A stretch of DNA of 64,000 nucleotides from Reinekea marina. Its GTDB lineage: Bacteria; Pseudomonadota; Gammaproteobacteria; Pseudomonadales; Natronospirillaceae. Below, piece after piece: positions 38,240 through 46,120 of this stretch (position 1 is its first letter; the number at the start of each line of letters is the position of its first letter). Made by a program: the position numbers and the translations under genes. The notes below the pieces were generated by a model. That model searched no databases. It was not told the DNA's origin and saw only the letters and a list, made by a program, of their open reading frames with translations. The stretch covers positions 3,447,272-3,511,271 of the forward strand of contig NZ_JAUFQI010000001.1 of the NCBI RefSeq assembly GCF_030409715.1, in the 5' to 3' direction.

Positions 38240-38503
38240 AAAATTGTTACACAGAACCGTTTAAACTACATTTAGAAAATTTTCATTTCATTAATTTATT
38301 ATGAATAAAATGAGATTTAATATAGTACTTATCAAAATAATATTTTTAAACTTTAGATTTTATTTTCTAGATTAAACCGATTCCGTGAATATAACACCAG
38401 CATTTTAAAACTACTAAGTTCTACAAGAGTTCCAAGTCAAACTAATATCATAAACAATTTTTCACTTTAAAATTAGAATAATTCCAAGTGTATATTTACA
38501 TTG

Positions 38504-38749
38504 TCAATTTTCGTTTAGCTTTAATTTTAGGTGTTTTAAAATTTTAGAAACTCTAGTTAACGCATACCAAGCAGAATAAAGTAAGAAGACGTTATTCTCA
38601 CTGTATTCAAAAGACACATTTATGTATACCACGCAACTGAATATGGATAGAAGCAATACTTCAGCAATAAGTCTAGCAGGCTTAACGCCTGCTATATTCT
38701 TACTTTTGGTGTCCACTATGTCGTACACTTTGGACTTCAGAAATAGCAC
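38504..38749 (-). CDS. Small membrane protein in bacteriocin cluster, candidate immunity protein
   Basis: A GTG start at 38749 gives 81 aa and overlaps the end of the 59-aa precursor gene by 50 bp; a GTG seven codons later is an alternative. One or two hydrophobic segments (about 27-46 and 55-67) and a Lys-rich tail fit the small basic immunity proteins of class II bacteriocins. No family is recognised, and the immunity role rests on position and size. Between it and the CPBP gene (38240-38503) the DNA is very AT-rich with no gene I can support. Confidence 0.55.
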   Translation of the reverse strand: MLFLKSKVYDIVDTKSKNIAGVKPARLIAEVLLLSIFSCVVYINVSFEYSENNVFLLYSAWYALTRVSKILKHLKLKLNEN

Positions 38750-38879
38750 CTATTGATGCTGCCGTCTTGCTCTTTGAGGACCTTCTAATTTTCTTAGCTG
38801 CCCATTTAACACTCTTAATTACTAGCCTGCCAACACCTCCTCTAACATGGGTGATATCTTCATCAATCAAATATTTCAT
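38700..38879 (-). CDS. Double-glycine leader bacteriocin precursor, 59 aa
   Basis: A 59-aa peptide with the leader MKYLIDEDITHVRGG (residues 1-15) and a strongly cationic core starting VGRLVIKSVKW. The leader has the conserved hydrophobic/acidic pattern and ends GG, the C39 cleavage site. The core lacks cysteines and could form an amphipathic helix (about 16-36). Its ATG overlaps the stop of the 76-aa precursor gene in TAATG, so the two are translationally coupled. The shared IK-VKW motif suggests the two peptides are paralogous partners. Confidence 0.8.
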   Translation of the reverse strand: MKYLIDEDITHVRGGVGRLVIKSVKWAAKKIRRSSKSKTAASIGAISEVQSVRHSGHQK

Positions 38880-39109
38880 TATCTTCCTCCAGTGCAGTAT
38901 TTAATTCCACCGTTTGAAACATGGCATGAACCTGAAGACTTTCCGGAGTTAGACTTAGGTTTGGTTAGCATTTTGTAAGCCTTTTCAGCGGCCTTGGATA
39001 CCGCATATCCTGCTGCAGTGTTCCCTAACCATTTCACACCTCTTTTAATAGCCTCAATTCGGCCACCACCAATTACTTGCTCTTGATGAAAATCTGCTAA
39101 TTCTTTCAT
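38879..39109 (-). CDS. Double-glycine leader bacteriocin precursor, 76 aa
   Basis: A 76-aa peptide. The leader MKELADFHQEQVIGGG (1-16) is a classic bacteriocin-type signal. The core begins near RIEAIKRGVKWLG, has a Gly/Ala-rich helix (NTAAGYAVSKAAEKAY) and a Ser/Gly-rich tail with two cysteines (GSCHVSN, KYCTGG) that could form a disulfide. AAAGGAAAAT forms the ribosome-binding region. It belongs with the C39 exporter and HlyD adaptor of the same strand. A Gram-negative class II microcin is the closest description. Confidence 0.85.
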   Translation of the reverse strand: MKELADFHQEQVIGGGRIEAIKRGVKWLGNTAAGYAVSKAAEKAYKMLTKPKSNSGKSSGSCHVSNGGIKYCTGGR

Positions 39110-39142
39110 TTTATTTTCCTTTCCGTTTAAAAAATAACAACC

Positions 39143-39170
39143 CCAGTCATCTTGGCGATTTCCTCAAAGG
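39143..39170 (-). repeat. Intergenic repeat copy 1 with hairpin potential
   Basis: A 28-bp element matching copy 2 at 39462-39489 in 23 positions, including 15 identical bases. On the minus strand, flanking AGCAGCC and GGTTGTT can pair with G-U wobbles, followed by ATTTTTT. On the plus strand those pairs would be A-C, so structure favours minus-strand RNA. It lies 34 bp upstream of the 76-aa precursor gene. Confidence 0.5.
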
Positions 39171-39175
39171 CTGCT

Positions 39176-39231
39176 TTGCTTTACAAGCAAGTGAACCATT
39201 TCACTCCCTCGATTTGCTCTATAGAGCAAAT
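39176..39231 (-). repeat. Three adjacent short hairpins between precursor genes
   Basis: Three perfect stems lie in a row: ATTTGCTC/GAGCAAAT (39212-39231, TATA loop), AGTGAA/TTCACT (39190-39205) and TTGCTT/AAGCAA (39176-39190). None has a U-tract. They start just after the 50-aa precursor stop and may set mRNA processing or stability. Confidence 0.45.
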
Positions 39232-39234
39232 TCT

Positions 39235-39387
39235 TTAATACTTATTTAGTCCAACTATCCCTGGCGTCGGCAATGGACGTTTCTGACCGCCTGCTTTTGG
39301 CAATGGTCTGTTTTGGCTTCTTATTACTACCGTACTTCGACCTGCGCCTTTTACTTCTACTAGATTTTTAGTGCCAATATCTTTCAT
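39235..39387 (-). CDS. Proline-rich leader-type peptide, 50 aa, candidate bacteriocin precursor
   Basis: A 50-aa frame missed by size filters. The leader-like part MKDIGTKNLVEVKGAG (1-16) aligns with the other two leaders but ends GAG rather than GG; Gly-Ala is a known C39 variant. The core is basic and proline-rich, with a near-repeat RPLPKAGG / RPLPTPG, and has no cysteine. The ribosome-binding context (AAAAGGAAAATAC) is nearly the same as that of the 76-aa gene. It is the first precursor after the HlyD gene. Confidence 0.7.
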   Translation of the reverse strand: MKDIGTKNLVEVKGAGRSTVVIRSQNRPLPKAGGQKRPLPTPGIVGLNKY

Positions 39388-39452
39388 GTATTTTCCTTTT
39401 CAAGTTTTATTGCTAAACTCGAAAGACCTCATTCCTTTTCGAGTGTTGGTTA

Positions 39453-39496
39453 GGGGCGCTTCCAGTCATCTTGGCGGATATCTCAAGGGGCGCCCC
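39453..39496 (-). repeat. Intergenic repeat copy 2 in a GC-rich hairpin
   Basis: Copy 2 of the 28-bp element (39462-39489) sits inside a perfect 7-bp stem GGGGCGC/GCGCCCC. It lies between the HlyD stop and the 50-aa precursor gene, 75 bp upstream of its ATG. The rest of 39388-39579 holds no gene I can support. Confidence 0.55.
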
Positions 39497-39579
39497 GCTT
39501 TTGTCACCATCAAACGAGTGATTCTTGTCTGTTCGTTTATCATTTCTAATTTTCACTATTGCAATTATGCAGCCAAGCA

Positions 39580-40887
39580 CTACAACCTACCTTTTAAACT
39601 GAATAGGGGCTCAAATAACCATTCTAATAGGGTTCGTTCTGCTAATTTAATATCGGCTTCTAATGAAATACCTTCTTTAAGGCTCAAAGGTTTTCCATAT
39701 GCGTCAATATTCTGCTGGGCAAGCTTTGCAGTCACTCTGTACATGGGTTCTTGAGCATTGATAGCCAAGCCTGTTAATTCATTCGGCAACAATACGGTTT
39801 GAGAGACATTCGTTATCGTTGCATCATATAGGCCAAACTTTTGGAAACTAAAAGCCGAGTAACGTATTTTGACGGCTTGATCTTTTTCAACAAAACCAAT
39901 TGCACGGGCGGGCACCAATAATTCTGCCTCAAGCTCGCTGCCCTCTGGGGTTAGAGTAAGCAACGGAATATTACCAAGTGCTTCTTGCCCTTCACTTATT
40001 TGAATATTTGAAACAACACCTGCACTACTTGCCTTTAATATGTACGCTTGCTGGCCATGAAGCTGTGTAATACTTTGCGCAATAGCTGAAAGGCTGGCTT
40101 GCAACTGGTCTTCGCTATCCATTTGCTCAAAGCTTAGAGCCGTGCTTTGCAGTTGAAGTGTTTCTAGCGTTATTTTATGGGCATCTGAAGTACGAGCGAT
40201 CTCTTGGAGTTGGGACTTTAACGACAGTACTTTTTCTATGGCTGCATCGACATCGCTTTGAGTTGCTAAGCCCTGATCAGCTAATGACTCCATATTTACT
40301 AGCTGTCTTGAGGCTAAATCAAGTTGTTGCGTTATTAGAGTTCGCTGTTTAGTTAAGTGCTTTAGATCACTCTTTGTAGCCTCTATGCGCTTGTCTAGCT
40401 CATTCGCCTTACCTGCATATACTTCTGGCAAGCGACCAATTTGATTGGAAAGTGTATGTTTCTGAGATAAAAATTCATCTAACATCAATGTTTCTAGGTG
40501 ATCACCACTGGCTAGAATTTGATCGCCGTTTATCAATACGAGTGCTTGATCTTTAACAACTTTGTCACCTTCTTTTACGAAGATCTGGCGAACTATCCCT
40601 GAGCGCGATGCATATACTTTTAGCACTCCGGTATTGGGTACCAGAAAGCCCTGCACAGTTTCTTTACGCGCATAGCTGCCATTGACTAATAGAACCATAG
40701 CGGCTGTCACAAACAATATGAGGGTGATCGTTATGATGGAATACGACAGTGGCGGGATTACTAGAACATCGCCTAACAGTCTGTCTTGTTGTTTTTCAAC
40801 AGCTTGTTTGCGAAATAAACCATGGCGCTCTTCTTTTTGTTCACCAGTATCTAGCGATGCATTGTCCATGTGAGTAGTCATTGCCAA
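39580..40887 (-). CDS. HlyD/CvaA-like membrane fusion protein of bacteriocin export
   Basis: 435 aa. LFRKQAVEKQQDRLLGDVLV precedes a single membrane helix (about 48-70), and GSYARKETVQGFLVP leads to the lipoyl-like half (VYASRSGIVRQIFVKEGDKV). A long coiled coil (about 145-260) and the second barrel half with NIQISEGQEA follow. It connects the C39 ABC exporter to a TolC-like outer-membrane channel, not encoded here. It is the first gene of the cluster and is read toward the precursors. Confidence 0.88.
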   Translation of the reverse strand: MAMTTHMDNASLDTGEQKEERHGLFRKQAVEKQQDRLLGDVLVIPPLSYSIITITLILFVTAAMVLLVNGSYARKETVQGFLVPNTGVLKVYASRSGIVRQIFVKEGDKVVKDQALVLINGDQILASGDHLETLMLDEFLSQKHTLSNQIGRLPEVYAGKANELDKRIEATKSDLKHLTKQRTLITQQLDLASRQLVNMESLADQGLATQSDVDAAIEKVLSLKSQLQEIARTSDAHKITLETLQLQSTALSFEQMDSEDQLQASLSAIAQSITQLHGQQAYILKASSAGVVSNIQISEGQEALGNIPLLTLTPEGSELEAELLVPARAIGFVEKDQAVKIRYSAFSFQKFGLYDATITNVSQTVLLPNELTGLAINAQEPMYRVTAKLAQQNIDAYGKPLSLKEGISLEADIKLAERTLLEWLFEPLFSLKGRL

Positions 40888-41195
40888 TCCCTTTTAAACC
40901 AAATAAAACATGACAAACTCTATTGTCAGTTCTGAGCAATCCTTGCTCGATCTGGCTTATATATTAGGGTGTTTTTTGAAACAAACAACAACTCTTTAAA
41001 GCAACAATCAATTTTGTGACCGTGATCAATAATTAGAATTAGCTAATTAATAGGAATGAAGAGATTGGTGTTACATGCGTTAAGAACATTGTGCTGCTAC
41101 TAAAATTTTAATTGGCGATTCCATATAAAAATATTACTTAATAGGAATTTATCTCTTACTCTTTTAATACTTTAGTCAAGGAGTATTCAATCAAG
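40888..41195. other. AT-rich intergenic region upstream of the bacteriocin cluster
   Basis: A 308-bp gap between the hlyD-like gene and the helicase gene. It contains the perfect palindrome AATTAGCTAATT (41037-41048) and a TATATA-containing stretch near 40960 that could be a -10 for the cluster. I see no coding sequence. Confidence 0.5.
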
Positions 41196-43400
41196 TTAAA
41201 ATTTAATCAACGGCAGCACTATGTCGCGTTCAAATTCTCTTATTTTCTTTTCGGTCAAAAAATGGATCGAAATTCTACTTGAGCTTTCTTTGACTATTTG
41301 CCCAATTCCTAACTTTGGATGTGAAACTGTTTGCCCAACCAGGCTATCGATCGTACTGCCAATAGACCAATCAATGGTTACTTCACTTTGAAAACTCTCT
41401 TTGTAATGCCCGACGCTGGGTCGGTGCATTAACCTAGGTAAAGCAACAGTGCTCTGGTCATTTTTTATTGCCTCTAAAAACTTTGGAATACCTTCGATAA
41501 AGTCCATCGGTAAAAAAGGCGACATGGGCAATTCAGAATCTTCTTTTGGGACACACAACACTAGCCTTTCTTGTGCTCGGGTCATGGCGACGTACAACAG
41601 CCGTCGCTCACTGGCTAACGAACTAGGGCTGGCCATTTCATGCTCTGGCTCGTAAGGGTAAAAGCGTCCATTCAACTCTGGAATAATCACCAGTGGCCAC
41701 TCTCGACCTTTGGCTTTATGAATCGAAGAGATTAAAACACCTTCACCGGTGTTTTCCCTTTTTTGCTGCAACAGCACGGCCAAATGTTCAGTCGTATCGC
41801 TCGCGGCCCAATTGTTTTGGCGAAGGAATTTTGCGAAGGCTTTTACCGTTGCGATTTGATCGTCTACTTGCGAAACGGAAAACGCATTGTCTTTTAAAGC
41901 ATCATAATAGTCGGTGCCTTGCACCCAGCCGACGGTCAGTTCATAGGCTGTGGCTTTGCCACGCTCAGCTTTTTCTATCCATCGTGCTCGCTCTAACAGC
42001 TGCTCAGCTTGATACTTCGATAAGGTTTCAGGAATGGCATTTCGAAGCGCTTGCCCCCATTTATGGGTATGGCCTACGAGCGAGCGCATCATGGTATCCG
42101 TCAACGATTTTTTAATTTTCAAAAATGGCTGCGTTAATAATGCTTGCCATGCAGCTCTGCGAACCGAGCTATTCCATGTGGTATTTGCGCCAGAAGCGAG
42201 CTGAAATAACACTCTAAAAGGCTTTAACTCATGACGCTCCAACACCACCTTACTGTGATCTAATTGGTAAGGTATGTTTTCCGATAACAACATTAACTCT
42301 AGACGGACACTGTTGGACCAAAGACGATTCAAAACCGCTATCTCGTTTAGTGCCCGATGCTCTGCCCATTGCTTAATTTCGGTTAGAGCTAATGCCGCAC
42401 TGTCTACTCCTCGCAAAGCTGTTACGGTTGTTGAGGGTGTTGAATCATGCGAAAAACATTGGGTTCTAGGGTGATTGTCTTGATAATTTCCAGCAATAAC
42501 TTGGTTGGCCAGCAAACTGATTTCATGACCAAAGCGAAACGTATTACTCAACTGATAATCTTTCACGTTGGCAAATGTTTCTGAAAAAGTATGCGTTAGC
42601 AAACTGGGGCGAGAGCCACGGAATTCATAGATCGTTTGGTCAGGATCGCCGACAACGATTACCTGCCCTCTGTTGCCATGCAGAGTATCTAGCAGAAATT
42701 GCTGGGTAGGATTGATATCTTGAAACTCATCAACAATTATTTCATCCATATGCGCGGCAAAGTGCGAGGCAATTGCAGGTTCTTTTTTAAACCTTAGGGC
42801 AGGCTCATAAAGTAGATCATTAAAAGAGAGTTTTTGCTGCTGGGCTCGCCAGTCTTCGAAGTGATCAAATGCTTCAATAAAAAGCTGGCAACTTTTGGGT
42901 AAACCTGAGCGTTCAAAGACATCCGTTGGCGAATCTAACGTACTTTTGACCTGCTCGATAAAAGACAGCATGGGTTCTACCCATTTCTTTTTTCGTGCGA
43001 GAATATCCTCTGCAAGCGTCGCATCGGCTATCGACCTTAAAATGCGCCACAACACTTGCTCAATCTCGCTGTCTTTGAGAAGCGCTCGATCAAATGCTGG
43101 CATGTGCCCTTGCTCAACCAAGCTTTCGCACAGCTTAAAACCCAAAGAATGAAAGGTACGAACATTAGGTAACTGACTCGGAGGCAGGCCCGATTGATCG
43201 ATTAATCTACGCTGAAAATCTTGCTGCGCCGATTTATTGTACATTAAGATCAGCATGCGTTTGGGCGACACTCCCGCCGCTAAACGAGCGGAGACATAGG
43301 CCGTTAAGGTTTGGGTTTTACCTGAGCCGGCTACCGCGATAATACGGGCATGACCAGACGGATGCTGAATGATGTTAGATTGTTCGTCGGTATAGCGCAC
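41196..43400 (-). CDS. UvrD/Rep-family ATP-dependent DNA helicase
   Basis: A 734-aa superfamily 1 helicase distinct from UvrD at 15.9 kb. It has Walker A AVAGSGKTQT, IIVDEFQDINPTQ, GDPDQTIYEFRGS, SNTFRFGHEIS and ISSIHKAKGREWPLVIIP with VAMTRAQERLVL. The C-terminal QTVSHPKLGIGQIVKES is a UvrD-like Tudor fold. YjcD-like helicases have this layout. It probably acts in repair or replication restart. It diverges from the DUF4404 gene. Confidence 0.88.
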   Translation of the reverse strand: MRYTDEQSNIIQHPSGHARIIAVAGSGKTQTLTAYVSARLAAGVSPKRMLILMYNKSAQQDFQRRLIDQSGLPPSQLPNVRTFHSLGFKLCESLVEQGHMPAFDRALLKDSEIEQVLWRILRSIADATLAEDILARKKKWVEPMLSFIEQVKSTLDSPTDVFERSGLPKSCQLFIEAFDHFEDWRAQQQKLSFNDLLYEPALRFKKEPAIASHFAAHMDEIIVDEFQDINPTQQFLLDTLHGNRGQVIVVGDPDQTIYEFRGSRPSLLTHTFSETFANVKDYQLSNTFRFGHEISLLANQVIAGNYQDNHPRTQCFSHDSTPSTTVTALRGVDSAALALTEIKQWAEHRALNEIAVLNRLWSNSVRLELMLLSENIPYQLDHSKVVLERHELKPFRVLFQLASGANTTWNSSVRRAAWQALLTQPFLKIKKSLTDTMMRSLVGHTHKWGQALRNAIPETLSKYQAEQLLERARWIEKAERGKATAYELTVGWVQGTDYYDALKDNAFSVSQVDDQIATVKAFAKFLRQNNWAASDTTEHLAVLLQQKRENTGEGVLISSIHKAKGREWPLVIIPELNGRFYPYEPEHEMASPSSLASERRLLYVAMTRAQERLVLCVPKEDSELPMSPFLPMDFIEGIPKFLEAIKNDQSTVALPRLMHRPSVGHYKESFQSEVTIDWSIGSTIDSLVGQTVSHPKLGIGQIVKESSSRISIHFLTEKKIREFERDIVLPLIKF

Positions 43401-43508
43401 AGGTTGGTAGTCTGACTTTGAAGAGAGCGCTTAGAATAGCATTTTGGCGGGCTCCAACAAACCTTGCTATAGTGAATATCTAACAATTACAAAATCGGAG
43501 CACAGATT

Positions 43509-43763
43509 ATGCCTAAAACCGAGCTAAAAAGTTTGTTCCAACGCCTTAGAGAGAAGTTGCCAGAATCGGAAGCCAGCCCAACGCAACAAATGCTGATGGA
43601 AAAAATACAGTACCATTTACACGATGAAGGGGAGGCAGACCCAGCCGAACCTAACTTAAGGGAATCGGTTGAAATTCTGCTTGATGAGATCGAAGCTGAG
43701 CACCCAAAAAGCGCAGCCATTGCACGCAATATTCTTGAAACGCTAGCCGCGATTGGTATTTAG
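43509..43763 (+). CDS. DUF4404 family protein
   Basis: An 84-aa mostly helical protein with the DUF4404 pattern: ELKSLFQRLREKL at the start, LRESVEILLDEIEAEHP in the middle and LETLAAIGI at the end. CGGAG stands upstream of the ATG. Its stop overlaps the convergent RmuC stop by 4 bp. Function is unknown. Confidence 0.85.
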   Translation: MPKTELKSLFQRLREKLPESEASPTQQMLMEKIQYHLHDEGEADPAEPNLRESVEILLDEIEAEHPKSAAIARNILETLAAIGI

Positions 43764-44989
43764 CTTTCTTTCTCTACTTGCTTGCCGTGGTAGTTTTCGG
43801 GCATTGTTTTAGACGTCGGTGCCCCTAGGTCCTTTAATTTTTCAACCTGTTCAATTAATGAGCCGCGACCATCTCGTAGCGTCCCCATCGCTTCTTGCCA
43901 GGTTGATTGTGTTGTTTCCACTTGCTGCCCGAGCTTTTCTAACTTTTTCACCAGCACCGTCATTTTGTCGTATATTTTACCGGCATGTTGAAACAGGATA
44001 GATGCATTTTCATTCTGCTTTTCTAACACCCACATGGTGGCAACCGTTTTTAATGTTGCCAATAAAGTTGAAGGCGTGACAACAACAATATTGCGCTCAA
44101 AAGCCTCATCAAATAAACGCGGCTCCGCTTCGAAGGCGGTCACAAATGCGCTTTCTATCGGCATAAACATCAGCACAAATTCAGGCGCATTTAAGCCTTC
44201 TAAGGCCGGGTAGTTTTTGTCACTTAAGCTTCGAACATGCTGGCGTACGGCGGCGATGTGTTGTTTTAAGTACTGTACTTGTGTCTCTTCGTCATCTGCG
44301 CTGACATAGCGTTGATACGCATTTAAAGTAACCTTACTGTCTATTATGATGTGCTTGCCCTCGGGCAAATTAACGACAAAATCGGGCCGCTGATTCTGTC
44401 CTTCAGTGGTTTTGAAGTTTGCTTCTCGTTGATACTCTCGACCATTTTTAAGACCAACGCTTTCTAATATGCGCTCTAACTGCAACTCACCCCAGTTACC
44501 TTGCAACTTTTTGTCGCCACGTAAAGCTAGGGTAAGGTCTTCGGCTTGCTTATGCAGCTGGCCATTCAAATCTCTAAGCTGATTCAGCTGCGATTGCAAC
44601 ATCGCTCGGCCTTGAGTATCGTGCGTGTGTATTTCATCAACTCGCTGACGAAAGTGAGACAATTGCTTTTCAAAAGGCTCTAACATAGCACTGATATTGG
44701 CCTTTGATTGCTGTTGAAATTGATTGTTTTTTTGTTCAAACAAATGGCTAGCCAATAAACTAAATTCTTTTTTTAGTTGTTGTTTAGTGACATCCAATTC
44801 TTGTGATTGAAGTAATTGGCCTTGAACTTTTGCGAGTTCTAATTCGTATTGCTTCAATGTCTCCAGTAATTCGCCCTGTTCTCTCTGTCCACGACCATAG
44901 AGCCAAAGATAAGCCAAACTGCTGACAGCAAAACCCAATACAAAGACCGCTGCAAATAAGCTTTTATCGGCAAACAACCATTCAATCAT
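43760..44989 (-). CDS. rmuC: DNA recombination protein RmuC
   Basis: From ATG 44989 it is about 409 aa; a GTG at 44998 is alternative. An N-terminal membrane helix (about 10-32) and a long coiled coil (40-160) precede the RmuC nuclease-like domain. Its signatures are GNWGELQLERILESVGL, RPDFVVNLPEGKHIIIDSKV and FMPIESAF. RmuC limits DNA inversion at short repeats. The start overlaps the pseudouridine synthase stop. Confidence 0.92.
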   Translation of the reverse strand: MIEWLFADKSLFAAVFVLGFAVSSLAYLWLYGRGQREQGELLETLKQYELELAKVQGQLLQSQELDVTKQQLKKEFSLLASHLFEQKNNQFQQQSKANISAMLEPFEKQLSHFRQRVDEIHTHDTQGRAMLQSQLNQLRDLNGQLHKQAEDLTLALRGDKKLQGNWGELQLERILESVGLKNGREYQREANFKTTEGQNQRPDFVVNLPEGKHIIIDSKVTLNAYQRYVSADDEETQVQYLKQHIAAVRQHVRSLSDKNYPALEGLNAPEFVLMFMPIESAFVTAFEAEPRLFDEAFERNIVVVTPSTLLATLKTVATMWVLEKQNENASILFQHAGKIYDKMTVLVKKLEKLGQQVETTQSTWQEAMGTLRDGRGSLIEQVEKLKDLGAPTSKTMPENYHGKQVEKES

Positions 44990-45638
44990 TTTGATCACTC
45001 TCTAACCATTGGCGAAACAAAGGGTCTTTGGGCGGTGCTATGACACTGTATTTTCTACCCTCTAAATCAAACGCTAATTGCCAGGCGTGTAAATACAGAC
45101 GGGCCGATGGCGACCCAGAATATAATGCATCCCCTAATATTGGGCTTCCAATGCTTTTCATCGCTACTCGTAACTGGTGCGTCTTACCAGTTTTTGGGAA
45201 CAACTTAAATCCGCGTATTCCTGGCTCTATCAATTCAGATTCGAAATAAGTTATTGCGGGGTTTTCTTGGCTACGCAACAATTTATACTGACCGCGGCGG
45301 CTGGACGCCATATCACCTTTGATCCAGCCTTGCTTTTTTTTCGGCTTTTGATCGCTGATCGCTAAGTATGTTTTTTGAATTTCCTTGCTCGCGAACAATT
45401 GGCTAAGTTTTTGATTCGCATCACGAGTTAGGGCCACAATCAGTAACCCTGAAGTAGGCTTGTCTAATCGATGAACAGGAAAGCACGGCACAGAAAGCGT
45501 TTGCGTCACCCATTCTAATATCCCAGGCGCTTGGGCATCTTTTTGAACTGTCCACCCAATGGGTTTAAAGACAATACAAAAACCCTCATGACGCTCAATA
45601 ATATAGGGAGTATCTAACGGTTGATTTGTTAGGTCCAT
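44982..45638 (-). CDS. RluA-family RNA pseudouridine synthase (TIGR01621-like)
   Basis: A 218-aa enzyme without an S4 domain. The catalytic aspartate is in PVHRLDKPTSGLL near residue 57. KTYLAISDQKPKKKQGWIKGDM and KTGKTHQLRVAMKSIGSPILGD are RluA family landmarks. It resembles the TIGR01621 subgroup of gammaproteobacteria. The RNA target is not clear. It overlaps the SRPBCC gene by 10 bp upstream and rmuC downstream. Confidence 0.88.
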   Translation of the reverse strand: MDLTNQPLDTPYIIERHEGFCIVFKPIGWTVQKDAQAPGILEWVTQTLSVPCFPVHRLDKPTSGLLIVALTRDANQKLSQLFASKEIQKTYLAISDQKPKKKQGWIKGDMASSRRGQYKLLRSQENPAITYFESELIEPGIRGFKLFPKTGKTHQLRVAMKSIGSPILGDALYSGSPSARLYLHAWQLAFDLEGRKYSVIAPPKDPLFRQWLESDQND

Positions 45639-46063
45639 AAACCCAAGTCTACGTCATCGTTTGGATTAACTTCGCTGAGTAAAGATTGTTTGAGTCGATC
45701 AATGGTCACACCCCAAAAGGTGTTTAGCCCAGCAGCATGTTGTGACGTCACTTGAAGATCGCGATGCTCCAACGTTAAGGTTTGACGATCATCTTGGCTC
45801 TCTAAGCGCCAATGAATCAATGTGTTCACCCAATCTTCAGGGCCTTGCACGCACAACCACTCAAGCGCTTGGTCGGGTATGTCTTCAACGACCTTAATGA
45901 TGATTGAAGATTTTGTCGCCTGGTGCGTTAAACACCAGCTATCGCCGCCAGAAATTGAAACATCATCGGGCCACCACTTTAATAACCCTACACGCGTAGT
46001 TAACGCGGCCCAAACATCACTTGGAGAAGTTACTAAACTAATTTCATGATAGAGTGTGGACAT
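45629..46063 (-). CDS. SRPBCC (START-like) domain protein
   Basis: 144 aa with the SRPBCC pattern of an opening strand (HEISLVTSPSDVWAALT), the WWP segment and a C-terminal helix (GVTIDRLKQSLLSE). Such proteins form a hydrophobic ligand-binding cavity; AHSA1-like members are common. The ligand is unknown. It overlaps the pseudouridine synthase gene by 10 bp, so both form an operon with rmuC. Confidence 0.78.
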   Translation of the reverse strand: MSTLYHEISLVTSPSDVWAALTTRVGLLKWWPDDVSISGGDSWCLTHQATKSSIIIKVVEDIPDQALEWLCVQGPEDWVNTLIHWRLESQDDRQTLTLEHRDLQVTSQHAAGLNTFWGVTIDRLKQSLLSEVNPNDDVDLGLWT

Positions 46064-46120
46064 AGTTGGGTTCTTCCAAGTAATAAAACTGAATGAGATA
46101 AGTTTACCAGAGTAATCTAG

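Noticed and set aside
39143-39496. Resemblance of the repeated element to the 3' half of a GEMM c-di-GMP riboswitch (CAAGATG, GGGTTG).
   Set aside because: The conserved 5' half with its GNRA tetraloop and receptor is not present in either copy, so I cannot support a riboswitch call.
39413-39556. A 47-codon minus-strand frame (GTG start) across repeat copy 2, which could be a fourth precursor.
   Set aside because: No ribosome-binding site, no double-glycine leader, and the GC-rich hairpin explains the conserved part better. The equivalent frame at copy 1 begins right after a stop codon.
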